From assembly GCA_021295785.1 (NCBI GenBank), contig JAGWBR010000025.1, forward strand, positions 1 through 48,505: DNA of 48,505 nt. Direction: 5' to 3'. The translations under genes were made by a program, and so were the position numbers. How positions within the stretch are numbered: the first letter of the stretch is position 1; each line of letters opens with the position of its first letter. The notes beneath the pieces were generated by a model. It was not told the DNA's origin, searched no databases, and saw only the letters and a list, made by a program, of their open reading frames with translations. This DNA is from Gemmatimonadota bacterium. Lineage in GTDB: Bacteria; Gemmatimonadota; Gemmatimonadetes; Palauibacterales; Palauibacteraceae. Below, in pieces: positions 1-6,545 of this stretch.

Positions 1-109
1 CTGGATTCAATGGGCGGTCTTCCGCAGGCAGTTCAACGACCTCCTGGGCCGCCGCCGGGGCTACAGCCAACAGGACTACCAGTGCGCCTGCATTCGATTC
101 ACCGTACAC
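1..109 (-). CDS. N-terminus of a secreted 6-bladed beta-propeller protein, cut by the window edge
   Basis: On the minus strand a GTG at 109 opens 36 codons that run off the left edge. A hydrophobic stretch at residues 9-17 is followed by APAAAQ, a typical signal-peptidase I site, and then by a mature start containing PAEDRPLNP. The lipoprotein at 1417 carries the near-identical SEDRPLAADFDEVYRIGG at the start of its propeller, so this is very likely another member of the same family. GGAGG lies about 10 bases upstream of the GTG. The predicted signal peptide lacks the usual basic N-region; an alternative frame starting GTG-AAT-CGA-ATG would supply one but meets a stop, so either the start is elsewhere or there is a frameshift. 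Only the leader and a few mature residues are in the window. Confidence 0.6.
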   Translation of the reverse strand, partial: MYGESNAGALVVLLAVAPAAAQEVVELPAEDRPLNP

Positions 110-555
110 GGCTCGGTGTCCTCCATCCGTCAGATAATCTGTTCACCTTCACACTCCTCTCGCCCTTCACCGGACCTGAAGGGACAATCAGCCCCAACCC
201 ATGGTTAGCGTTAGATGTTCGCCAAGACTAATCCCGTTGCCCGGGAGCCGCACCGGAGGCACCTCAGAGCGCGCCGCGACCATCACGGTGCGGCGCACGG
301 CAACTTACTAGATCATAACCCTATACAATACATAGCGTTATGCTCACAATAGGTTTCTATCGATCACCCCTGCGATCACCCTTTGCGCGGCGGGTAGTGG
401 AATCCCACGGACTGCCCCCACCTCCCCGTTCGCCGTCCGGTCGTCCCGTGAGACCCTCTCTCATCCCATGCGGTCTCCCCGAAGGACTTCGGCTCGGCCT
501 GGGCGGGGACGCTGGAAGCCGCCTCCTCAAGCTATCATCATAGAGCGGAGACACC
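110..555. other. Intergenic stretch between the divergent propeller and HU genes
   Basis: No coding region is supported here. An A+T-rich island at about 303-350 stands out from G+C-rich flanks and contains TATACAAT at 322-329, which could be a -10 element, but no good -35 lies 17 bases upstream. Two copies of a GATCACCC motif lie at 361-381 and are described separately. Confidence 0.45.
361..387 (+). repeat. Short direct repeats of the GATCACCC motif
   Basis: CGATCACCCC is immediately followed by TGCGATCACCCTTTGCG. The same 11-mer TGCGATCACCC recurs at 4458-4468, flanked there by two copies of TGGTCACCCTTT next to the recombinase start. The motif is therefore clustered at two places about 4.1 kb apart. 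Arm-type recombinase sites or operators are possible readings; this is inference. Confidence 0.35.
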
Positions 556-885
556 TTGGCCACTGCGGGCGAAGAGAAGAGAATGACGAAAGCCGACCTC
601 GTTAACCGGGTAGCGGATGTGATCGGACCACGGGTCACCAAGAGGGATTGCGGGCTCGTGGTCGACGCCTTCCTCGACGCCGTCAAGGACACGCTGGCGC
701 ACGGCGACCACATCGAGATCCGGGGCTTCGGCACCTTCAAGGTGCGGCACCGCAAAGCCCGCACGGCGCGCAATCCCAGAACAGGCGAGCCGGTCGAGGT
801 TCCACCGCGTGTTGCGCCGGTCTTCAAACCGTCGAGTCACTTCCGCAGCCGGGTGGACCGGGGCTCTGGCGTGTCCGGGGCGTAG
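556..885 (+). CDS. HU/IHF-family DNA-bending protein
   Basis: A 109-residue protein of the HU/IHF family, which binds the DNA minor groove as a dimer and bends it. The usual start MTKADLV is at residue 10. The upstream TTG at 556 is preferred because GGAG sits five bases before it, whereas the ATG at 583 has only a purine-rich leader. The beta-core GFGTF is at residues 57-61. The DNA-intercalating arm RNPRTGEPVEVPP spans residues 72-84, with the proline where the family expects it. The C-terminal lysine/arginine helix FKPSSHFRSRV is complete. HU- and IHF-like proteins assist tyrosine recombinases, and one is encoded 2.4 kb downstream, but most genomes also carry chromosomal HU genes, so no specific partnership can be claimed. 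The gene is followed at once by a stem-loop-rich gap. Confidence 0.93.
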   Translation: MATAGEEKRMTKADLVNRVADVIGPRVTKRDCGLVVDAFLDAVKDTLAHGDHIEIRGFGTFKVRHRKARTARNPRTGEPVEVPPRVAPVFKPSSHFRSRVDRGSGVSGA

Positions 886-1416
886 GAGCCCTTGGAAGCC
901 GCCGCCGAGACGGCGTTGGGCGCTGGCTCGAAGCACCGTTAGGTGCTCAAGCCAGCCCACCCTTTGGGGCCACGCTTCGCGCGTCACCGGCAGGGGCTGC
1001 CGAGGGGCTCCGCCCCTTCGATCCCCACCCGTCCCGCGCTCCACCTGATTCTCCGCGCTGTAATGCCTGCCGCCCTCCTCGCCCTTCGAGTCGGTCGCGC
1101 ACTTTGTCCCACTCCCTCGCCAGCCGGTTGTCTTCCCTGCCAAAGGGGACTCCACCATTGCCCGTCTGCGATCCCGGTGTACGAGCGCCGTCCAAGGTGG
1201 CAGCCACGCCGAACCGTTCCGTGATACCTCTCTAGAGCGGTCCAACGGCGCAGCGAACGGCGGGTGGCGAGAGGGCGGTTCAGCGTCCGAGCTACCGCTT
1301 GTCGCCGGACGGCGGCGTCGCGCCCAAACTCCCTACGGTGCGGCTCCCATGCAACGGAATTGGTCCGGCGAACGTCCAATAACTGTTAAGGTGTACCTGG
1401 CTCTGGAGGTTGATTC
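886..1416. other. Gene-free stretch with stem-loops, upstream of the propeller lipoprotein
   Basis: No credible gene is seen on either strand. The 5' part holds a paired stem-loop element listed separately. Another simple inverted repeat, GGGGC-TCC-GCCCC, lies at about 1003-1015. The last 40 bases contain TAACTGTTAAGG at 1379-1390, a possible -10 region for the lipoprotein gene. The sequence after the stem-loops does not match the 3' halves of the long repeats at 2786 and 4592. Confidence 0.4.
901..958 (+). repeat. Two adjacent stem-loops resembling the core of the long structured repeat
   Basis: A short hairpin (CGCCG-AGA-CGGCG, about 904-916) is followed by a longer one. In the longer one CTGGCT (923-928) pairs with AGCCAG (950-955), and AGCACC (932-937) pairs with GGTGCT (942-947) around a GTTA loop. 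The same order, ending in AAGCCAGCCC, occurs in both long repeats beside the recombinase gene, but with different inner-stem bases. It may be a diverged third copy, or it may act as a terminator for the HU gene, although no T-tract follows. Confidence 0.4.
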
Positions 1417-2766
1417 ATGAGATTCCGATGCGCTGTGTTCAGTACGCTGCTGGCTGCCTGTGGCGGCGACACCGGAGGATCGTCCGGTCCACCGCCGAGC
1501 GAGGATCGTCCGCTCGCGGCCGATTTCGATGAGGTGTACCGGATCGGTGGAATCGAGGCCGAGGGGTGGGATGCGTTTACGGAGATCGCGGACATGGGCT
1601 TCGACGCGCGCGGTCATCTCTACATTCGGGACGAGGCCGGGTCCTCCACCCGGATCGTAGCCATCGATGGGGCCGGTGCCTTGGTGGCGGAGTTCGGGCG
1701 CATGGGCGATGGCCCAGGCGAGTTCCGGGGAGTCGGGCACATGGTGGCCCGGCCCGAGGGTGGGGCCGTGATTGTCGACGATGGACACCGCGCCTACCTC
1801 CTTTTCGGAGCCGACGGCTCGTTCGAGCGCGCGATCCGCTTTGCAGATCCGGGTTCCTCGCAGACGGCTCCCGCTCGGACGGTGCGCCACGGTCGGGAGG
1901 GAGCGGAGTTGTTCCTGGTGCGAGGTGCGACAGCGAGCTTCTCCCAAGGGGAAGCGTCCGTGAGCTCTGGGGACCGCACGCTTTACCGAGTATCGCTCGA
2001 GGAGGGGGAAGAGGCCGCTACGGTTCCGTTCGTGGAGGGTTGGGAACCACGCCCTGAGCGGCAGGTCACGACGGAGGCCGAGGATCTTTCGGACATGTTC
2101 GGTATGCTCCGAGACGCGTACGTCTACTTCTCGCCCAGCATGGTGTTCGATGTCGTCCCCGGCGGCGGAGTGGCGTATTCGGATTCCTCCGCGTATGAGA
2201 TCAAGATCCGGACCGCAAGTGCGCCGCCGCGCGTGGTGAGCCGACCGCTGCACCCCCAACCCGTTACGGAACAGCTTCGGGAACGCGCGCGGGTGCGGGC
2301 GCTGGAGGGCTTTGAGTCGTCCGCCGAGGAGCAGTACACCGTCTCGGGGCTTGGCGACGATGTTCCAGCGGCGGCCCGTGAGCAGATGGCAGTCATAATG
2401 GAACCCATGATGGCTGGCGTGCGTGACATGGTGGAGAACGCGAGTTTCATGCCCGAGGTGCCCCTTGTGCGGGATCTTCGCACGACCTGGGACGGCACTA
2501 TCTGGGTGGAACGCTGGGGGAGCGACCCTTTGCCGCAAATCAACGTCGCCTTCGGAGGATCGGATGACCGGAATCGGGAGGGCGAGGCTGCCGATGGATG
2601 GATTGATGTCCTGGCGGCGGGAGGCGAGTACGTGGGCACGTTCTCGCAGGAGGAAACGCCCATGCCCGGCGCATTTGGACCCGGTGGCCTCGTCGCTTTC
2701 GTCGAAACGGACGAATTCGACATCCCGACGATCATCGTGAAACGGCTGCCCGAGCCCGTCCGCTAG
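1417..2766 (+). CDS. 6-bladed beta-propeller lipoprotein
   Basis: A 449-residue protein with a short leader ending in a lipobox (LAAC, Cys15), so it is probably anchored in a membrane. After a Gly/Ser/Pro linker the propeller begins with EDRPLAADFDEVYRIGG. GDGPGEF at 97-103 is the hallmark of this secreted propeller group, whose members show repeated patterns of the kind 'D-x-x-G-x-L-Y' and 'F-x-x-D-G'. The fold is NHL-like. The true function is not known; roles in binding or sensing extracellular ligands have only been guessed for this group. The ATG is preceded by GGAGG at seven bases. No operon partner is visible: an unusual stem-loop stretch lies upstream and the long structured repeat downstream. 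Related genes lie at 1, 5421, 7328 and 21318. Confidence 0.8.
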   Translation: MRFRCAVFSTLLAACGGDTGGSSGPPPSEDRPLAADFDEVYRIGGIEAEGWDAFTEIADMGFDARGHLYIRDEAGSSTRIVAIDGAGALVAEFGRMGDGPGEFRGVGHMVARPEGGAVIVDDGHRAYLLFGADGSFERAIRFADPGSSQTAPARTVRHGREGAELFLVRGATASFSQGEASVSSGDRTLYRVSLEEGEEAATVPFVEGWEPRPERQVTTEAEDLSDMFGMLRDAYVYFSPSMVFDVVPGGGVAYSDSSAYEIKIRTASAPPRVVSRPLHPQPVTEQLRERARVRALEGFESSAEEQYTVSGLGDDVPAAAREQMAVIMEPMMAGVRDMVENASFMPEVPLVRDLRTTWDGTIWVERWGSDPLPQINVAFGGSDDRNREGEAADGWIDVLAAGGEYVGTFSQEETPMPGAFGPGGLVAFVETDEFDIPTIIVKRLPEPVR

Positions 2767-2785
2767 AACTACGCGGGGCTGGCGA

Positions 2786-3216
2786 TCAGCCAAGCGCGCT
2801 TTAGCGACGACCGGGTTCGCGGGCGGCACGCTCCCAACGCCCGCTGCTGCGCCAACGGCGCGGGAACGCTGGGGGATCAGAAGGGGGGCGCAGCATCCCC
2901 TCGCCAGCCGAAACGTTCAACGTTGCGTGGGCTGGCTTGGGACCAGTAACGGGTCCAAAGCCAGCCCTTCGGCCGCTCGCGTAGAGCCTCCCCGGGCACC
3001 GCCCGGAACCGCGACCATCCGACCGTCGCGGGCAAGCTCCCCGGCCTCGTGGTCGCCAGCCTCCCGCGCGACGAGGGCGACCGACTCCGTTCACTACTTG
3101 GCGACGGCGGCACTCTCTGCCGCGCGGCCGATTTCTGCCCTACCCTTACCCCTCGGGGACCGGAGATCGTCGATCTCGGGCGATCCTGTGGCCCGTAGTT
3201 TCCCCGAAATGCCCTT
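2786..3216 (+). repeat. Long structured repeat, copy 1 (downstream side of the recombinase)
   Basis: This block aligns with 4592-5030 in the same orientation, offset about 1,820 bases. Shared blocks include GGGGGGCGCAGCATCCCC (near 2883), GTGGGCTGGCTT (2927), CGCGGGCAAGCTCCCCGGCC (near 3028) and GGAGATCGTCGATCT (3162). Three stem-loops are visible: GCGCC-AAC-GGCGC (2849-2861), AACG-TTCAA-CGTT (2912-2924), and GGGCTGGCTT (2929-2938) pairing with AAGCCAGCCC (2958-2967) with an inner GGACC/GGTCC stem. In the other copy these stems have different bases that still pair. Open frames exist but shift between copies, so coding is unlikely. The identity of the element is unknown to me. Confidence 0.7.
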
Positions 3217-3227
3217 GGAACAGCCAG

Positions 3228-3250
3228 AAAACGGGCTCAGAGCCCGTTTC
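3228..3250 (-). terminator. Probable intrinsic terminator of the recombinase gene
   Basis: AAACGGGCT (3229-3237) and AGCCCGTTT (3241-3249) form a perfect 9-bp stem with a three-base loop. On the minus strand the stem runs into TTTTCT. It lies 28 bases past the recombinase stop. A second inverted repeat, CCGAGGG/CCCTCGG, at 3266-3288 spans the stop codon itself. Confidence 0.7.
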
Positions 3251-3277
3251 GGTATGTGGACGGGACCGAGGGTCGGA

Positions 3278-4444
3278 TCAGCCCTCGGTGTCTGCTCTCC
3301 GGCTCGCCAGATATTCCGCCCACTGCTCCATCAGAACGCGGCGGCGCTCGAACAGGTCCGAGCGGGCGTAGGCCGCCTCCACCTGGTTGCGGACGACATG
3401 CGCCAAGGCCGCCTCCATGACCGCGTGCGGCGCATCCGTCCGTTCCGCCGCCCAGTCGCGGAAGCTCGAACGGAACCCGTGCGGCACGGCCCCGATCCCC
3501 AACTCCCTGAACAGATCGCTGAAGCGCAAGGCTCGCAGCTGCAACCCCCTCGCGGACGGGAACACCAACTCCGACCGGGGTGCGTGCGCCTTCGCCTCGG
3601 CGAGAATCTCCCGCGCCCTGCCCGACAGCGGCACCCGGTGCCCACGCCGGCCTTTCATCCGCTCCGGAGGAATCGTCCACACCCCGCCCGCCGCGTCGAT
3701 CTCCCCCCAGCGAGCCCCGCGCACCTCACCGGACCGGCAGGCCGTGAGCGCGAGGAACTCCAGCCCCAGCTTCACGGATGCTCCGGCCCCGGACCGCCGG
3801 ATCGCCTCGATCGCGCCGGCCACCTCCTCGTAGGGTAGGGCCTTGAGGTGCTTCTGGACGTGGCCGGGCCTCGGCAGCGCCGCCCGGATCGCCTCGCCCG
3901 CCGGGTTGTCCACCCGGTAGCCTTGCGCGATCGCCCACTTCATCACCGTCCCGATCCGCTCTCGAACCCGCTTGGCCGTCGTGTGCTTCGCGCTCCAGAT
4001 CGGCATCAGCACGCCCATCACGTCGGCCGACGTGATCCGGTCCACCCGCTTCCCCCCGATCCTCGGATGCGCGTACATGCGAAGCGTCGACGCCCATTGG
4101 GCGGCGTGCTTGGCGCTCCACGAGGTACGATGCATGGCGAAGACCTTCGCCGCCGCCCGCTCGAACGTCGGCACCGAGCGGCGGCGTGTCGCCCTCGGGT
4201 CGCCGCCCGCTCTGGCCACTTTGCGGTTGGCCAGCGCGGCGTCCCGCGCCTCGGCCAGCGTCACGAGGCGGACGGGACCGAGTCCCAACTCCCTGCGCTT
4301 GCCGTGGATGAACAGCCGCTGGATCCACTGCTTGTAGCCGGACGGCTTGACGCGGAGCACGAGGCCGTGCTCGTCCCAGTAGAGTCCCGGCTCGTGGACG
4401 CTCCTCACGAAGGCGGCGGTGAGTTGTCTGCCGTGTTTGCCCAT
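3278..4444 (-). CDS. P4-type tyrosine recombinase (integrase)
   Basis: A 388-residue site-specific recombinase of the P4 integrase group, the kind that moves genomic islands. An N-terminal arm-binding (DUF4102-like) domain covers about residues 8-90, a SAM-like core-binding domain about 95-190 and the catalytic domain about 205-370. All active-site residues are present: Arg237 (CRSGEVRGARW), Lys264 (MKGRRGH), His322 and Arg325 (PHGFRSSFRDW), His349 and the nucleophile Tyr359 (AAYARSD). The protein looks full-length and intact. It lies between two direct copies of the long structured repeat, is followed by a good terminator, and has short repeats overlapping its own leader (4446-4483). No tRNA, which this group usually targets, is seen nearby, and no excisionase or cargo is obvious. 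The start has GGGTGACC upstream as a weak ribosome site. Confidence 0.93.
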   Translation of the reverse strand: MGKHGRQLTAAFVRSVHEPGLYWDEHGLVLRVKPSGYKQWIQRLFIHGKRRELGLGPVRLVTLAEARDAALANRKVARAGGDPRATRRRSVPTFERAAAKVFAMHRTSWSAKHAAQWASTLRMYAHPRIGGKRVDRITSADVMGVLMPIWSAKHTTAKRVRERIGTVMKWAIAQGYRVDNPAGEAIRAALPRPGHVQKHLKALPYEEVAGAIEAIRRSGAGASVKLGLEFLALTACRSGEVRGARWGEIDAAGGVWTIPPERMKGRRGHRVPLSGRAREILAEAKAHAPRSELVFPSARGLQLRALRFSDLFRELGIGAVPHGFRSSFRDWAAERTDAPHAVMEAALAHVVRNQVEAAYARSDLFERRRVLMEQWAEYLASRRADTEG

Positions 4445-4445
4445 C

Positions 4446-4483
4446 TGGTCACCCTTTTGCGATCACCCCATTGGTCACCCTTT
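4446..4483 (-). promoter_or_regulatory. Three short repeats over the recombinase leader
   Basis: TGGTCACCCTTT occurs at 4446-4457 and again at 4472-4483, with TGCGATCACCCC (4458-4469) between them. GGTCACC is nearly palindromic. The first copy sits where the ribosome-binding site of the recombinase would be. These could be arm-type recombinase sites or operators giving autoregulation; neither is shown. The motif recurs at 361-381. Confidence 0.4.
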
Positions 4484-4591
4484 CGGTGCTGGAACACACC
4501 GAACGTCCTGAAACGGCAATGTAACATAAATCGCTTGATAGCAACAGGTTCACCTACGTTATTGGATTTCCTGAAACCCTGCTGGATCATG
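4484..4591 (-). promoter_or_regulatory. A+T-rich upstream region of the recombinase gene
   Basis: Bases about 4517-4570 are markedly A+T-rich compared with the flanks and lie 75-125 bases upstream of the recombinase start. On the minus strand TTGCTA and TACATT are separated by 15 bases, a poor but possible sigma-70 pair. The island contrast fits acquired DNA. Confidence 0.35.
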
Positions 4592-5030
4592 CAATGGCGG
4601 AGCGGTGCTCAGGCACGGGCGCGCCGGAGCGGGGGGTGCCGGGGCGCGGTTTCCCAGCGCCCGCCCGCTTCTCCGGTAGCGGAGTGGGACGCTGGGTGTT
4701 CGAGGGGGGCGCAGCATCCCCTTCGCCAGCCGCGATGTTGAACATCGCGTGGGCTGGCTTGACCACCGTACAGTGGCTCAAGCCAGCCCCGGCGGAGCCG
4801 CTGAAACGCCTCTCCGGGCACCGCTCGGAACGACGGACTCCCGCTCGTCGCGGGCAAGCTCCCCGGCCTCTTGGCCGTCTGCCTCGAAAACGGCGACGGG
4901 CGGCCAGTCACTTTTGGGTGACGGCGCGCTCGCTGCCGCGCACCGCTTTTTCCCGCTACCCCGTACCCCTCGGAGACAGGAGATCGTCGATCTGGGGCGA
5001 TTCTGGAGCCCGTATCTACCCCGAAATGTG
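4592..5030 (+). repeat. Long structured repeat, copy 2 (upstream side of the recombinase)
   Basis: Direct copy of 2786-3216. The stem-loops are CTCCG-GTAG-CGGAG (4671-4684), CGCGATG-TTGAA-CATCGCG (4731-4749), and GGGCTGGCTTGA (4751-4762) pairing with TCAAGCCAGCCC (4778-4789) with an inner CCAC/GTGG. Against copy 1 the paired bases change on both sides of each stem. The 13-base palindrome AGATCG-T-CGATCT is at 4981-4993, identical in both copies. The block ends near CCCCGAAATG, where the IS3 transposase remnant begins. Confidence 0.7.
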
Positions 5031-5399
5031 CGTGGGCCGCCCCAGGGTCTCGAACGACAACCCGTACTCGGAGGCACACTTCAAGACCATCAAGTACCAC
5101 CCGGGCTTCCCAGGTCGCTTGGTACAACACCGAACACCGCCACGGCGGCATCGGCCTGCTCACCCCTGAGCAGGTCCACTTCGGCCGCGCCCCCAAGGTG
5201 ATCGAGAACAGACGGCAGGTGCTGGCCGCGGCCTACGTCGCCAGACCCGACAAGGCCGCCGAACTCCCGCACGAGGTCTGGATCAACCGCGCACTCCCCG
5301 TCACGTCGGCCGTTGGAGCAGAGCCGGCCAACGGGGGAAGGGAGGACTCGCTAGCACTAAACTGAATCGGAAAGCGTCTCAAAGTCGTTGGCAGGTTCC
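5031..5399 (+). pseudogene. IS3-family transposase (orfB) C-terminal remnant with the IS right end
   Basis: Frame 1 encodes RPRVSNDNPYSEAHFKT, the typical integrase-core segment holding the last catalytic Glu region of IS3 transposases, up to GFPGR at about 5117. The sequence then jumps to WYNTEHRHGGIGLLTPEQV in another frame from 5120, skipping the roughly 15-20 residues normally found between. The second frame runs to a TGA at 5363-5365 (ending SLALN). Beyond it the sequence up to GGCAGGTTCC at 5399 matches the flank of a second remnant at 22621, which marks the outer end of the element. The gene is truncated at its 5' end, internally deleted and frameshifted, so it is dead. Confidence 0.85.
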
Positions 5400-5420
5400 A
5401 ACCGCTCTACGCACACCGGC

Positions 5421-6545
5421 CTATTGCTGCAGGGGTTGAATCGCCAACTCCAAACGCACGATAATCGGGACATCGGTCTCCGGATCCGTGAGCGAAGCCA
5501 GAATGTCACCGTTCTGGCACCTGAACCATGGCGAGTACGGTTCGCTCACTCTGGTCTCGGCTACCAGCCGAGTGTCCCCCTCTGCTGGTCCTTCACTCTG
5601 GTCGAACAACTGCCAGATGGATTCGCCATCGTCTTTCAAGACGACGATGTTCAGGACCAGCCCTCCCTCGACCATCCAAACTGCTCGGGACTGCGGGTAC
5701 GAGACATCGAAACTCCGAATGGGAACTCCGTCCTCAACTGTCTCGACGATCACTGCGTCCCCAGGAGCATCCAGCAATCCTTCGAGCGCGGCCACCGGAT
5801 GTTCGCGTAGGTCGTCGTCGCCAGCACCACCGCTCGGTATCTCGTAGCGAGCAATCCAATGAGGAGCCCCTTGCGAATACAGCACGGACCCGTCGGGTAT
5901 CCCGCTGACCGCACCTCCGGTTGCTATCAAGCCAGCTCGCCAGTTGTCGGCTGGCGCTTGGTGTCCCCAACTTCGCAGCAGCCTGCCCTCGCGACCGAAG
6001 TAGTGAATGGCCGCATCGATTCCAGGCACCGAACCGCTGATCACGAACCCGCCGGCCGGTAGAACATCAAAGCCCTTGACCCAGGTTACCCGAACAGGAA
6101 ACCGTACGCGTCGCAACGGCTCACCCGACGGTGCATAGACCTCGACCCCGCCACGACCGATATCGTACACTGCCACGCTTCCGTCAGTGGCGACCCCCAT
6201 GCGCCCCGGCCCCCACACCTCGCCCGGTCCCTCGCCATAGCCCGCCACTACCCTCACGTCAGTCTCCTGTGACTGGTCGAACCTCAGGACCCTTCCCCTG
6301 CCAGCGGCCATATCGGACACCCAAATCGCTCCGGGTTCGGCCTCGGCGAGACCAGCGACCGACGTCAGCCCGTCATGAAGTGTCGCACCATGCACTCTCC
6401 ATGCTTCGGTCAGGACCAACTCGCGCTCTTGCTGGTCCTGAACAGCCCGCAGATTCCCGGGGTAGGCCGGGAGGACGACGCCAAGCCACACGAGGACCGC
6501 CGTATGAGCGCTGGATGCCGCCCCCCCGCGCCATGCGACGACCAT
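5421..6545 (-). CDS. Secreted 6-bladed beta-propeller protein
   Basis: A 374-residue protein with a hydrophobic leader (about residues 14-30, AVLVWLGVVLPAY) and the family motif GEGPGE at 104-109. Repeated blade-like segments follow (WVSDMAAGRGRVLRFDQ, GVATDGSVAVYDIG, GVEVYAPSGEPLRRV). The C-terminus PIIVRLEL resembles the end of the lipoprotein at 1417 (PTIIVKRLPEP) and of the propellers at 7328 and 21318, so these are paralogs. Its ATG overlaps the stop of the upstream gene (TAATG at 6543-6547), which suggests translational coupling to the Cys-rich protein. Function unknown; an envelope or extracellular role is inferred. The 3' end lies 21 bases from the IS3 right end, so the gene seems to have escaped that insertion. 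Confidence 0.78.
   Translation of the reverse strand: MVVAWRGGAASSAHTAVLVWLGVVLPAYPGNLRAVQDQQERELVLTEAWRVHGATLHDGLTSVAGLAEAEPGAIWVSDMAAGRGRVLRFDQSQETDVRVVAGYGEGPGEVWGPGRMGVATDGSVAVYDIGRGGVEVYAPSGEPLRRVRFPVRVTWVKGFDVLPAGGFVISGSVPGIDAAIHYFGREGRLLRSWGHQAPADNWRAGLIATGGAVSGIPDGSVLYSQGAPHWIARYEIPSGGAGDDDLREHPVAALEGLLDAPGDAVIVETVEDGVPIRSFDVSYPQSRAVWMVEGGLVLNIVVLKDDGESIWQLFDQSEGPAEGDTRLVAETRVSEPYSPWFRCQNGDILASLTDPETDVPIIVRLELAIQPLQQ

Noticed and set aside
2-208. Plus-strand open frame at the left edge
   Set aside because: The minus strand of the same bases encodes a signal peptide and a propeller start matching a paralog, so the plus frame is a shadow.
1333-2829. 498-codon open frame on the minus strand opposite the propeller lipoprotein
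   Set aside because: It is a shadow of the real gene: no ribosome site, no recognisable domain, and biased composition typical of antisense frames in G+C-rich DNA.
2927-3838. Open frames within the structured repeats (also 4594-5169 and 4749-5201)
   Set aside because: The frames shift between the two copies by non-triplet indels and include parts of the recombinase antisense strand or the IS remnant. Stem conservation argues for a non-coding element.
361-4600. tRNA gene as attachment site for the P4-type recombinase
   Set aside because: No T-loop (GTTCRAxTC) with a matching acceptor stem was found near either end.
2786-5030. IscB/TnpB omega-RNA, IS110 bridge RNA, group II intron or retron as identity of the structured repeat
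   Set aside because: No IscB, TnpB, IS110 transposase or reverse transcriptase gene is adjacent. The HNH gene at 12137 is a small housekeeping-type protein without RuvC or bridge-helix motifs.
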